Of a DNA stretch of 64,000 nt, positions 34,115-42,640 are shown in pieces (the stretch's first letter is position 1; each line of letters opens with the position of its first letter). The translations under genes and the position numbers were made by a program. Origin of the DNA: Candidatus Desulfobacillus denitrificans (GTDB taxonomy: Bacteria > Pseudomonadota > Gammaproteobacteria > Burkholderiales > Rhodocyclaceae); assembly GCA_017347485.1 (NCBI GenBank), contig AP021857.1, positions 1,593,390-1,657,389 on the forward strand. The letters run 5' to 3'. The notes under the pieces were generated by a model. The model ran no database searches. It was not told where the DNA came from and saw only the letters and a list, made by a program, of their open reading frames with translations.

Positions 34115-34921
34115 TTACTTGCCTTCGGCCGCGATCAGCGCGGCGCCGAGGGCGGGAACATATTCGGGCATCTCGGGCAGCAGCACCTGGTCGACCCCGA
34201 GGGCGGTTTTCAGGGACTGCACGAAGCCGACGTTGTGCACCATGCCGCCAATGAGGGCCACATCGCCCTCGATGCCGACGCGACGCGCCATGGCCGTGAC
34301 GCGACTCGCCACGGCGTCGAGCACCGCCTTGGCGATGTCCTCCTTCGGCGTCGAGGAGTGGATCAGCGACACCACCTCCGACTCGGCGAACACCGTGCAC
34401 TGCGCGTTCATCGGAATGGTCTTGTCGGAACGCAGGCTGGCCTCGCCGAAGTCCTTCAGCGAAAGCTGCAGCGCGCGCGACATCGACTCGGCGAAAGCGC
34501 CGGCGCCGGCCGCGCACTTCTCGTTGCCGGCGAAGTCGACCACCTTGCCGTCGCCGTCGGCCTTGATGCCGCGACCCTCCTCGGCGCCGACGTCGATCAC
34601 CGTGCGCGCCGCCGGGCACATGAACACCGCGCCCTTGGCGCCGGCCGAGACTTCGGTGACGTCTTCGCTGGCGAACTTCACCTGCTTGCGCCCCGCCCCC
34701 GTGGCGACGACGCGCTTGACCTGGTCGCGGGTAAGGCCGGCGGCCTGGAGCGCCTCGTCGAACGCCTTGTCGGCGGCCTGGTCGGCGTCCAGGTCCTCGG
34801 GGAACATGATGTGCTTGCCCTTCACGCCCCATTTCAGTTGCGGCGCCCCGTCCACCTTGAGTTCCTCGACGAACACCACCTTGACGGTGCGGGAACCCAT
34901 GTCGATGCCAGCTGAATACAT
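34115..34921 (-). CDS. bzdP: Benzoyl-CoA reductase ATPase subunit BzdP
   Basis: 268 aa. Partner ATPase to BzdQ: GIDMGSRTVKVVF at the N-terminus, cluster cysteines in AVFMCPAARTVIDVG and NEKCAAGAGAFAES, and ALIGGMVHNVGFV. At 268 aa it is far shorter than the roughly 436-aa BcrA of Thauera, which is why I use bzd names. It lies 22 bases after bzdO and 20 before bzdQ, in the fixed order N-O-P-Q. Confidence 0.94.
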   Translation of the reverse strand: MYSAGIDMGSRTVKVVFVEELKVDGAPQLKWGVKGKHIMFPEDLDADQAADKAFDEALQAAGLTRDQVKRVVATGAGRKQVKFASEDVTEVSAGAKGAVFMCPAARTVIDVGAEEGRGIKADGDGKVVDFAGNEKCAAGAGAFAESMSRALQLSLKDFGEASLRSDKTIPMNAQCTVFAESEVVSLIHSSTPKEDIAKAVLDAVASRVTAMARRVGIEGDVALIGGMVHNVGFVQSLKTALGVDQVLLPEMPEYVPALGAALIAAEGK

Positions 34922-34943
34922 GCTTTCTGTCCTCCTTGTGATC

Positions 34944-36251
34944 TCAGGCGTGCGCGAATTCGCGCTTCAGGTTCAGCGTTTCCATGAACGAGTCGACCCG
35001 GTTCTGCGTGCGCACCAGATCGAACTCGCGCTCGTCGCCCATGTTGCCCTCGAAAGTCATCACCGGGATGCCGGCGGCGGCCAGCCCCAGGCGGTTTTCC
35101 ATGATGCCGATCGACAGGCCCTCGCAGCCGCGGTTCAGGTGCAGCATGACGCCGTCCACGTGCCACTCCTTGACGATGGTCTTCATCATCTCGGTCTTCA
35201 GGCGCGGATCGTAGAAATGCTGCCATTGCGGCTTCGACAGGTTCCAGTCGCAGTACAGGCGCATCGCCTCCTCGCGGGTGCGCATCTCGATTCCCTTCTC
35301 CCAGGGCAGGGTGCGCGGGCCCCAGCTGCCGTCCGGCTTGGTCTCCCAGATGCCTTCCAGGCCGAAGGTGTACAGCGAGCCGATGGAGACGGCGCCGAAT
35401 TCCTCGAGGTAGCGGAAGATCTTCAGGAAGCCCCAGGGCGGCTGCGTGTCGGACATGACGCGGCAGCGCTCGTTGGGCACGGCGGCGATGCCGCGCGCGA
35501 CGCGGTCCTTCACCTCGTCGAGGCACTCCTGGTAGAAATCGGCGCACCATTTCGAGGACTTCGACAGCGTCGCCAGCACGTACAGCGAGTACATGGTCTT
35601 CTCGTCGAGCGGCGCCGGCCTGGCCTTGTTCTCGGCGCAGATGGCGGCCCACAGCGAGGTGGAGCGCATCTCGTTCTTCACCGCCTCGATGAACAGCTCG
35701 TCGTCGAACTTGCGGCCGGTGACCTTCTCCAGCCACTCGCAGGCCTCCAGGCCCTGGTTGGTGACGTAGTCCAGCCGTTCCGCGGTCAGGTCCTGGTGCG
35801 GGCCGACCGAGACGTCGATGAAGAAGCTCGGCGTGTCGTGCTCCAGCGTGGACGCCGCCTGGTACCACTTGGCGTGGGAGCAGCAGATCTGCGACTGGAA
35901 ATTGAAATCGGGCTTGGGAAACTCGCCGCCGAAGGGAAACTTGTTGAGGATGATCGAGCCCCAGTAGGTGCGCATGTAGGCGCACAGGTCGCGGGCGAAG
36001 CCGTAGGACTCGGCGGCATCCTGGCACTCCTTGTTGAACTTCTTGTCCACCGCGACGGTGGCGCCGTAGGGCTCGCCGGTCAGTGAGTAGACGTCCCTGC
36101 CGAGTCCGGCCGGAATCGCATCCAGCGCCCAGGCGGAGCCTGACCAGCGCAGGCCGCCTTTCTCATGGGCCTTGGCGTAGTTGATGTAATACTGCTCGCG
36201 CAGCTCCTTGGCCTTCTTCCAGCACTTCAGCGGTTCGGTCGGGTATGCCAT
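34944..36251 (-). CDS. bzdO: Benzoyl-CoA reductase subunit BzdO (BcrB-like)
   Basis: 435 aa, of the 2-hydroxyglutaryl-CoA dehydratase D-component family. Candidate cluster-ligand cysteines are in [14 protein letters not shown] and [16 protein letters not shown]. With BzdN it forms the module that binds benzoyl-CoA and receives two electrons from the BzdPQ ATPase to give cyclohexa-1,5-diene-1-carbonyl-CoA. Separated from bzdN by 12 bases. Confidence 0.94.
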   Translation of the reverse strand: MAYPTEPLKCWKKAKELREQYYINYAKAHEKGGLRWSGSAWALDAIPAGLGRDVYSLTGEPYGATVAVDKKFNKECQDAAESYGFARDLCAYMRTYWGSIILNKFPFGGEFPKPDFNFQSQICCSHAKWYQAASTLEHDTPSFFIDVSVGPHQDLTAERLDYVTNQGLEACEWLEKVTGRKFDDELFIEAVKNEMRSTSLWAAICAENKARPAPLDEKTMYSLYVLATLSKSSKWCADFYQECLDEVKDRVARGIAAVPNERCRVMSDTQPPWGFLKIFRYLEEFGAVSIGSLYTFGLEGIWETKPDGSWGPRTLPWEKGIEMRTREEAMRLYCDWNLSKPQWQHFYDPRLKTEMMKTIVKEWHVDGVMLHLNRGCEGLSIGIMENRLGLAAAGIPVMTFEGNMGDEREFDLVRTQNRVDSFMETLNLKREFAHA

Positions 36252-36263
36252 GTCGCGTGACTC

Positions 36264-37400
36264 CTAGAACAGTTCTTCTTCGCGCAGCGTCTCGAGGAAG
36301 GCCTCGACGCGGATGCGGAAGGGTCCGAGCGGGTTGGTGATGTCGAATTCGAGGAACAGCGTGGGGATGCCGTTGTCCTCGAGGTGGCGCTTCAGGTCCG
36401 GATAGTCGCCCTCGTGCGGGTCGCAGAACTTCTGCTGCAGGAAGATCGCCGCCCGCGCGTTGTAGTCCTTGGCCAGCTTCAGCACGTGGTCGAAGCGGGT
36501 GTGCGCCGGGTAGTCCTTGGTCGGGCAGGCCGGCCGCTCGCAGTAGCGGTCGGCGATCGTGGCGATCGGGTCGTCCTGCACGCGCGCCTCGTTCCAGAAG
36601 TAGCGCGTGCCCGAGCACTGGTCGTCGATGACGATGGTCGAGCCGACCGATTCGACCATGGCCATGAAGGCGATGTCGTCGTTCTCCGAGCCGATGGTCA
36701 TGAAGCGGATGCCCTCCTCGCGGTCGTTCGGCCGCTTGGCCACCTCGGCCAGCACGCGCTGCAACTCGCGGTTGTGCTCCTCCTTGTCTACGAACTGGGC
36801 GGTGAGCGACGCGTAAAGTGCCTCCACCCCGGTCACCCGCGGGTTGGTCTCCTTGCGGAACTCGAACAGCTCGCGCAGCAGGCGGCGGTTCTCGTTGAGG
36901 ACCTCGATGCTGCGCTTCAGGTCGGCGTCCGGGATTTTCCTGCCGATCACCCCTTCCATGAACTCACGGAACTTCTTCACCTCGGCGTAGTGCATGACGC
37001 GGGCAAAGCGCGACTGCACCTCGTTGGGCATCGGCAGGTAGTAGTCCCACTTGACGGTGGGCACATGCATGCGCCAGGAGTTGAAGGCCTGGCGGTACTG
37101 GATGCACGATTGGGTCAGCGTGACCCCCTCGCAGTAGTCAAAGCGGCCGAGCAGGCCCTGCGCCAGGGAATCCCTGCAGAACGGGCAGAACATGCCGAAG
37201 ATGTGCGGCTCGGTGACGTTCTGCGGCTCGTGGGCGCCGAGCACCCGCACCGGCAGCATGCCGGCGGCGATCAGCACTTCCTCGGGCGTGTACGTGCACA
37301 TCGTGGCCACCACCTGGCCGCCTGTGCGGCCCTTCCAGGCCCGCGCATAGTCGTGGCGCTTTTCGTACCACTCCTTGAACTGGTCAAACAATCCACTCAT
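36264..37400 (-). CDS. bzdN: Benzoyl-CoA reductase subunit BzdN (BcrC-like)
   Basis: 378 aa from ATG 37400 (MSGLFDQFKEWYEKRHDYAR), chosen for its GGGGGATCG ribosome site and family fit; a 24-codon extension exists upstream. Same family as BzdO; cysteines in GMFCPFCRDSLAQG, TQSCIQYRQAF, DDQCSGTRYFW and QQKFCDPHEGDYP. It is the first gene of the leftward operon, about 98 bases from the predicted transcription start. Confidence 0.94.
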   Translation of the reverse strand: MSGLFDQFKEWYEKRHDYARAWKGRTGGQVVATMCTYTPEEVLIAAGMLPVRVLGAHEPQNVTEPHIFGMFCPFCRDSLAQGLLGRFDYCEGVTLTQSCIQYRQAFNSWRMHVPTVKWDYYLPMPNEVQSRFARVMHYAEVKKFREFMEGVIGRKIPDADLKRSIEVLNENRRLLRELFEFRKETNPRVTGVEALYASLTAQFVDKEEHNRELQRVLAEVAKRPNDREEGIRFMTIGSENDDIAFMAMVESVGSTIVIDDQCSGTRYFWNEARVQDDPIATIADRYCERPACPTKDYPAHTRFDHVLKLAKDYNARAAIFLQQKFCDPHEGDYPDLKRHLEDNGIPTLFLEFDITNPLGPFRIRVEAFLETLREEELF

Positions 37401-37504
37401 CGTCGATCCCCCGATATGGCTGAGAACCGGGGCGGTCCTCGCTGCCGTTAATGTATTATCATGCATCAGCATTATTGTTCATGCACGATAGAGCATTTTC
37501 GGCG

Positions 37505-37546
37505 ATTCTAGAAACCATTTCGGTATCGAGGTTTGATCCAGGTCAA
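37505..37546 (-). promoter_or_regulatory. FNR-dependent class II promoter of bzdNOPQM
   Basis: FNR-type box TTGATCCAGGTCAA at 37533-37546, 22-base spacing, then TAGAAT on the minus strand at 37510-37505. The predicted start at about 37498 places the box centre at -41.5, the class II position. In Azoarcus the FNR homologue AcpR activates the bzd promoter. Box half-sites deviate at one position from TTGAT-N4-ATCAA. Confidence 0.8.
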
Positions 37547-37929
37547 CGGAAACCATTTTTCCCAAACGGTTAAATAGTTCAATAAAAAGCCGGATGGGTT
37601 TGATTTTTATATCTTCAACAAGACGTTACACTAAGCCGTCAAAAAAGCGGTCTGGACAATGCGGCGCCGCCCTCTTCGTTGCAAATGCGTTTTGTGTGAT
37701 TTTCTTCAAGCAATTTGCGGATCCGGCCTGTCCTGATCCCTCCGACCGCTGTCGAATGCCTGCCAGCCTGCTCCTGGCGGGCTTGAGGGTGCCGGCCCAA
37801 CCTCGAATGGGGCGATCCGACGCCGCCCTGCTGTATGTGGGCCCGCTTGTCCCTGGTGAACGGCTGCCATCGGCGCCCCGAGCAAGGCAGATCAAACACA
37901 TACCCAAGGCGTGGTTTTTATGCTGACAC

Positions 37930-37972
37930 TTGACCCAGATCAAATAGCCTCGGCCTGTCACTCCCCTAGAAT
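37930..37972 (+). promoter_or_regulatory. FNR-dependent class II promoter of bzdVWXY
   Basis: FNR-type box TTGACCCAGATCAA at 37930-37943, 23-base spacing, then TAGAAT at 37967-37972; the predicted start near 37978-37979 places the box near -41.5. The mirror arrangement to the bzdN promoter suggests joint anaerobic activation. Confidence 0.8.
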
Positions 37973-38006
37973 CCAGGCAATGCATTCTAATACCTGTTGA
38001 TTTTAT

Positions 38007-38028
38007 GCCATGCGTTATGTTGCATGGC
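38007..38028. promoter_or_regulatory. Inverted repeat, candidate repressor operator or leader hairpin
   Basis: GCCATGC, 8 bases, GCATGGC: perfect 7-base arms about 30 bases downstream of the predicted bzdV start. With the TGCA words on both sides of the gap it is a candidate site for a BzdR/BoxR-type regulator, whose operators contain TGCA; no such gene is in the window. Confidence 0.45.
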
Positions 38029-38079
38029 TTTTGACAGACGGCAGGTAAGGGGAATGCCTCAAATTTCGAGGACGACATC

Positions 38080-40620
38080 ATGGGTTCCAGCCTTCAGTCA
38101 GTCGTGTGGTGGAAGAAGCCCGCTCAGGGTGCTGCCCCATCGGGTTCGCTGGTGAAGCTCTCGATAGACGGCAAGCCGGTCGAGGCCCCGGCCGGCGCCT
38201 CCCTGCTCTCGGCCGCCACCGCCGCCGGCATTTACATCCCGTCCCTCTGCGCCCACCCCGACCTGCCGCCGTCCTGCCAGCGCGGCGCCGGCGACAGCGG
38301 CTGCAACCTGTGCGTCGTCGAGATCGCCGGCACCGCCGGCATGCGCACTTCCTGCGCCGTCGCCGTGGAGGACGGCATGGCGGTGACGACGAAATCGCCG
38401 GCGATCGACAAGCTGCGCCAGGAGCGCATCGCCAAAATCCTCGGCAACCACCCGCACAATTGCCTCACCTGCCCGCAGCGCGAGGGGTGCAGCCGCACCA
38501 CCTGCTCCTTCGGCAACCCGGTCGAGCAGCGCTGCTGCTCGATCTTCCATACCTGCGAGCTGCGCAAGGTGTCCGACTACATCGGCATCCCGGCGACGAC
38601 GCCGAACTACAAGCACATCCAGCTGCCCGTCATCAAGGACGAGCCCTTCTACGACCGCGACTACAACCTGTGCATCGACTGCCGCCGCTGCCTGGTGGCC
38701 TGCAACGAGGTGCGCGGCGTCGGCTGCCTCGAGGTGAAGGAAACCGAAGGCCGCAAGTGGGTCGGCACCATCGCGCCGACGCTGATCGAGTCCGGCTGCA
38801 AGTTCTGCTCGGCCTGCGTCACCGTCTGCCCGACCGGCGCGCTGATGGACCGCACGCTCGACGTGGCGCGCAAGGAAGAATCGCAGGTGCCGTGCAAGCA
38901 CACCTGCCCGGCCGGCATCGACGTGCCGCGCTACGTGCAGCTGGTCGGCCTCGGCAAATACTCCGAGGCGGTCGCCGTGGTGCGCGAGAAGCTGCCCTTC
39001 CCCGGCATCCTCGGCCGCGCCTGTTTCTCGCCCTGCGAGTCGGCCTGCCGCCGCAAGCACCTCGACGAGCCGGTGTCGATCCGCAGCCTGAAGCGCATCG
39101 CCGCCGACAACGACACCGGCCTCTGGCGCCAGTACTCGAAGCAGCTGCCGCCGACCGGAAAGAAGGCCGCCATCATCGGCGCCGGTCCGGCCGGCCTCAC
39201 GGCGGCCTACTACCTCGCCAAGAAGGGCCACAGCGTCACCGTCTTCGATGCCCTGCCCGCCGCCGGCGGCATGGCGCGCTACGGCATCCCCTCCTACCGC
39301 GTGCCGCTCGAGGTCATCGACAAGGAAGTCGCCGAAGTGACCGCCCTCGGCGTCGAGATCCGCTACAACAGCCGCATCGAGAAGATCGACGACCTCTTCG
39401 CCCAGGGCTATGAAGCCGCCTTCATCGGCATCGGCGCCCAGGGCGGCGACCAGCTCGGCCTGCCCGGCGACAACCTGCCCAACGTCATCGACAGCCCGAC
39501 CTTCCTGCGTGCCGCCACGCTCGGCCTGATCGGCACGCCCGGCACCGACATCGTCATCGGCAAGAAAGTGGCCGTCATCGGCGGCGGCAACGTCGCCACC
39601 GACAACGCCCGTTCCTCGCGCCGCTTCGGCGCCGCGGTGGACATGGTCTATCGCCGCACCCGCGAGGAAATGCCCGCCCGCGAGGACGAGATCCAGGGCT
39701 GCCTCGACGAGGGCGTGAACCTGCGCTTCCTGCTGGCGCCGAAGAAGATCGAGCTGAACGAATCCGGCAGTTCGCGCCTGAAAATCACCTACGCGAAGAT
39801 GGAGCTGGGAGAACCCGACGCCTCCGGCCGCCGCCGGCCGGTGGAAGTCGCCGGCAGCGAGTTCACCGAAGACGTCGATCTGGTCATCGCCGCCATCGGC
39901 CAGCATCCGAAGACATACGAAGGCTTCGGCGTGCAGACCGACGACAAGGGCCGCATCACGGTGCGCGCCGATTCCATGCTGACCTCGAAGCCAGGCGTGT
40001 ATGCCGGCGGCGACTGCGTGCTCGGCCCGTCGACCCTGATCGAATCCGTCGCCCAGGGTCGCATCGCCGCCGCCGCTATCGACAAACAGCTCGGCGGCGA
40101 CGGCGACATCGAGGAGACGCTGCTGCCCGATTGGGACACCGATCCGCACATCGGCCGCGACGAGGGCTTCAACCAGGTCAGGCGCTTCCACCCGATCTTC
40201 ATCGACCCGGCCAAGCGCGACAACTGGGACGAGGTCGAACTCGGTTTCGACGCGCAGAGCGCCCAGGCCGAGGCGCTGCGCTGCCTGAAATGCAACCTGG
40301 CGGCGAACATCGAGGACATGGTGCTGCCGCCGGAGTCGTGGCTCGAACTGAACGAGGCCAGCGTCGCCGGCGTCACCACCGAATCCGGCGTCTACCAGCT
40401 GCTCGACGCCGACAAGAAGGTGCTCGCCATCAAGGGCGTAGAGAACCTGCGCGAGGGCCTGCAGGGCATGATCGGCAAGTCCGACGAGGCGAAGTACTTC
40501 GTCTTCGAGGAGGCGCCCTTCTTCAGCCAGCGCGAGAACCAGCTGGTGCAGGCCTACATGGAGCAGTACGGATCGATGCCGAAGGGGGTCGGCGCCGACG
40601 AGATGGACGATTTGTTTTGA
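38080..40620 (+). CDS. bzdV: BzdV: NAD(P)H:ferredoxin oxidoreductase
   Basis: 846 aa flavo-iron-sulfur protein. A [2Fe-2S] domain (Cys in PSLCAHPDLPPSC and CNLCVVEI), a NuoG-type segment with NCLTCPQREGC, two [4Fe-4S] motifs (CIDCRRCLVACN, CKFCSACVTVCPTG), then from about residue 285 a GltD-like part with CKHTCPAGIDVPRY, FAD motif IIGAGPAGLTAA (about 364) and NAD(P) motif VAVIGGGNVATDNA (about 497). In Azoarcus BzdV is proposed to re-reduce the ferredoxin BzdM. ATG follows a GAGGAC site; an out-of-frame ATG with a good ribosome site lies at 38054. Confidence 0.9.
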   Translation: MGSSLQSVVWWKKPAQGAAPSGSLVKLSIDGKPVEAPAGASLLSAATAAGIYIPSLCAHPDLPPSCQRGAGDSGCNLCVVEIAGTAGMRTSCAVAVEDGMAVTTKSPAIDKLRQERIAKILGNHPHNCLTCPQREGCSRTTCSFGNPVEQRCCSIFHTCELRKVSDYIGIPATTPNYKHIQLPVIKDEPFYDRDYNLCIDCRRCLVACNEVRGVGCLEVKETEGRKWVGTIAPTLIESGCKFCSACVTVCPTGALMDRTLDVARKEESQVPCKHTCPAGIDVPRYVQLVGLGKYSEAVAVVREKLPFPGILGRACFSPCESACRRKHLDEPVSIRSLKRIAADNDTGLWRQYSKQLPPTGKKAAIIGAGPAGLTAAYYLAKKGHSVTVFDALPAAGGMARYGIPSYRVPLEVIDKEVAEVTALGVEIRYNSRIEKIDDLFAQGYEAAFIGIGAQGGDQLGLPGDNLPNVIDSPTFLRAATLGLIGTPGTDIVIGKKVAVIGGGNVATDNARSSRRFGAAVDMVYRRTREEMPAREDEIQGCLDEGVNLRFLLAPKKIELNESGSSRLKITYAKMELGEPDASGRRRPVEVAGSEFTEDVDLVIAAIGQHPKTYEGFGVQTDDKGRITVRADSMLTSKPGVYAGGDCVLGPSTLIESVAQGRIAAAAIDKQLGGDGDIEETLLPDWDTDPHIGRDEGFNQVRRFHPIFIDPAKRDNWDEVELGFDAQSAQAEALRCLKCNLAANIEDMVLPPESWLELNEASVAGVTTESGVYQLLDADKKVLAIKGVENLREGLQGMIGKSDEAKYFVFEEAPFFSQRENQLVQAYMEQYGSMPKGVGADEMDDLF

Positions 40621-40628
40621 AACGCTCC

Positions 40629-40722
40629 CAACACAGAGGACACAGAGGCACAGAGAGCACAGAGAAGATCGGTTATGAATGCCTTGCTCTGTGTCCTCCG
40701 TGCCTCTGTGGTCACTGTGTCG
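40629..40722. repeat. CACAGAG palindrome R1 (bzdV-bzdW gap)
   Basis: Left arm: four CACAGAG units spaced 2, 1, 2 bases (40632-40663). Right arm: four units of CTCTGTG type with the same spacing (about 40687-40719), two of them altered (CTCCGTG, CACTGTG). The loop is about 23 bases. It fills most of the gap between stop and start. Confidence 0.9.
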
Positions 40723-40755
40723 AAAGAGGTTGCGTTATAACGTAAGGGGAATGCC

Positions 40756-41529
40756 GTGTCAGACTTCAAATTCCTGAACTACTCGGTCGCCGATGCGCTG
40801 GCGACCATCACCATCAACCGGCCGCCGCACAACGTCCTCGACATTGCGGTGATGGAAGAGCTCAACCGCGCGCTCGACATCGCCGCGCGCGAGGAATCGG
40901 CCAAGATGCTGATGATCACCGCCGCCGGCGAGAAGGTGTTCTCCGCCGGCGTCGACGTCATGGACCACACGCCGGACAAGGTGGTGCAGATGATCGACGT
41001 CTTCCACGGCATTCTCAAGCGCCTGATGGTGTTCCCGCTGCCGACGGTGGCGGCGTTGAACGGCTCGGCCATGGGCGGCGGCTGCGAACTGGCCATCGCC
41101 TGCGACATGGTGGTCGCCACCGAGGATGCGAAAATCGGCCAGCCGGAGATCAAGCTCGGTGTTTTCCCGCCCATCGCCGCCATCCTCATGCCGCGCATCA
41201 TGCCGCTGCCGAAGGTAATGGAACTGCTGCTCGGCGGCGGCCTCATCACCGCCCAGGAGGCGCTCCAGCTCGGCCTGCTCAACCGCGTCTTCCCGCGCGC
41301 CAGCTTCGCCCAGGACACGCGCGCCTTCCTCGGCCAGTTCCTCAACCTTTCGCGCGTGGCGCTGATGTACACCAAGAAGGCGGTGCGCGAGGCGGCCGGC
41401 AAGCCCTTCTTCGAGGCGCTGTTCACCGTCGAGCAGATTTACCTGAGGGACCTGATGGCCACCGCCGACGCCGTCGAAGGGCTGAACTCCTTCATGGAGA
41501 AGCGCAAGCCCGTGTGGCAGAACAAGTAA
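40756..41529 (+). CDS. bzdW: Cyclohexa-1,5-diene-1-carbonyl-CoA hydratase
   Basis: 257 aa with GTG start after AAGGGGAA. Enoyl-CoA hydratase/isomerase fold: NRPPHNVLD at the N-terminus, FSAGVDVMDHTPD, and the oxyanion loop GSAMGGGCELAIACD. Its length equals known Dch/BzdW proteins (about 258 aa). It adds water to the dienoyl-CoA from BCR to give 6-hydroxycyclohex-1-ene-1-carbonyl-CoA. A neighbour on either side acts directly before or after it. Confidence 0.9.
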   Translation: MSDFKFLNYSVADALATITINRPPHNVLDIAVMEELNRALDIAAREESAKMLMITAAGEKVFSAGVDVMDHTPDKVVQMIDVFHGILKRLMVFPLPTVAALNGSAMGGGCELAIACDMVVATEDAKIGQPEIKLGVFPPIAAILMPRIMPLPKVMELLLGGGLITAQEALQLGLLNRVFPRASFAQDTRAFLGQFLNLSRVALMYTKKAVREAAGKPFFEALFTVEQIYLRDLMATADAVEGLNSFMEKRKPVWQNK

Positions 41530-41545
41530 CCAAAGCGGAGAAAAA

Positions 41546-42616
41546 ATGATTCCGAAAACCATCCAGACCTGGCAGATGACCGAGCCGGGCAAGCTCGCGC
41601 GCGCCGAAATCCCGGTGCCGGCGCTCGGTCCCGGCGAGGCGCTCGTCGAGATCCGCGGCTGTGGCGTCTGTCACACCGACCTGTCCTATTTCTACATGGG
41701 CGTGCCGACGGTGCAGAAGCCGCCGCTCTCCCTCGGCCACGAAATTTCCGGCGTGGTCGTCGCCGGCGACGACGCGCGTCTGGTCGGCCAGGAAGTCATC
41801 GTCCCGGCGGTGCTCCCTTGCAATGAATGCGATATCTGCAAGTCGGGGCGCGGCAACCGGTGTCTCGCCCAGAAGATGCCCGGCAACTCGATGGGCATCT
41901 ACGGCGGTTTTTCCAGCCACATTCCCGTGCCGGCCAAGGACCTCTGCGTGGTGCACGGCCGCGGCAGCATCCCCCTCGAACACCTGTCGGTGGTGGCGGA
42001 CGCCGTCACCACGCCCTATCAGGCGGCCAAGCGCGCCAACCTCCAGCCCGGCGATCGGGTCATCGTCATCGGCGCCGCCGGCGGCGTCGGCAGCTTCATG
42101 ACGCAGACCGCCAAGGGCTTCGGCGCGAAAGTGGTGATCGGCATCGACATCAACGACGAGAAGCTGGAATTCATGAAGGGCTACGGCGCCGACGCCGTGA
42201 TCAATCCGAAGGGCAAGAGCGCCAAGGAAGTGAAGGAACTGTTCAAGGCGATCTGCAAGGAAAAGGGCGTGCCTTCCAACTACGGCTGGAAGATCTTCGA
42301 AGTGACCGGCACCAAACCCGGCCAGGAACTGGCGCTGTCCCTGCTCTCCTTCGTCGGCACCCTGGTCATCGTCGGCTACGGCACGGACGAAACCTCCTAC
42401 ATGCTGTCGAAGCTGATGGCCTTCGACGCCGAGCTGATCGGCACCTGGGGCTGCCTGCCGCAACACTATCCGCACGTTCTCGACATGTGCGTCGATGGCC
42501 GCATCGCGCTCGCCCCCTTCGTCGAGACGCGGCCGATGAGCCAGATCGAGCAGGTCTTCGACGAAGCCCACCACGGCAAGCTGAAGAAGCGCGTCGTGCT
42601 CACCCCCGATTTCTGA
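41546..42616 (+). CDS. bzdX: 6-Hydroxycyclohex-1-ene-1-carbonyl-CoA dehydrogenase
   Basis: 356 aa. Zinc alcohol-dehydrogenase family: catalytic zinc ligands in GCGVCHTD and LGHEISGVV, four structural-zinc Cys in PCNECDICKSGRGNRC, and the NAD fold VIGAAGGVGSFM. It oxidises the hydroxyl group to the 6-oxo ester (Had/BzdX step). It lies 16 bases after bzdW and 24 before bzdY. Confidence 0.9.
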   Translation: MIPKTIQTWQMTEPGKLARAEIPVPALGPGEALVEIRGCGVCHTDLSYFYMGVPTVQKPPLSLGHEISGVVVAGDDARLVGQEVIVPAVLPCNECDICKSGRGNRCLAQKMPGNSMGIYGGFSSHIPVPAKDLCVVHGRGSIPLEHLSVVADAVTTPYQAAKRANLQPGDRVIVIGAAGGVGSFMTQTAKGFGAKVVIGIDINDEKLEFMKGYGADAVINPKGKSAKEVKELFKAICKEKGVPSNYGWKIFEVTGTKPGQELALSLLSFVGTLVIVGYGTDETSYMLSKLMAFDAELIGTWGCLPQHYPHVLDMCVDGRIALAPFVETRPMSQIEQVFDEAHHGKLKKRVVLTPDF

Positions 42617-42640
42617 ACCGAATCACACAGGAGAAACCCC

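Larger units (their letters stand above)
37401..38079. other. Divergent bzdN/bzdV control region
   Basis: 679 bases, clearly richer in A and T than the flanks, with no credible gene. It holds two FNR boxes with TAGAAT -10 elements (separate entries), ATGCAT/TGCA words near both predicted starts (37461-37466, 37482-37485, 37980-37985), an inverted repeat before bzdV, and a central hairpin (37758-37766 with 37774-37782). Short frames here lack ribosome sites and any domain. Confidence 0.75.

Noticed and set aside
37594..37926. 110-codon frame in the bzdN-bzdV gap
   Set aside because: No ribosome site, no domain, mixed composition, and it ends before an FNR box; a regulatory gap explains the region.
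38046..38058. ATG at 38054 as the true bzdV start
   Set aside because: Out of frame with the [2Fe-2S] domain; the ATG at 38080 has its own GAGGAC site.
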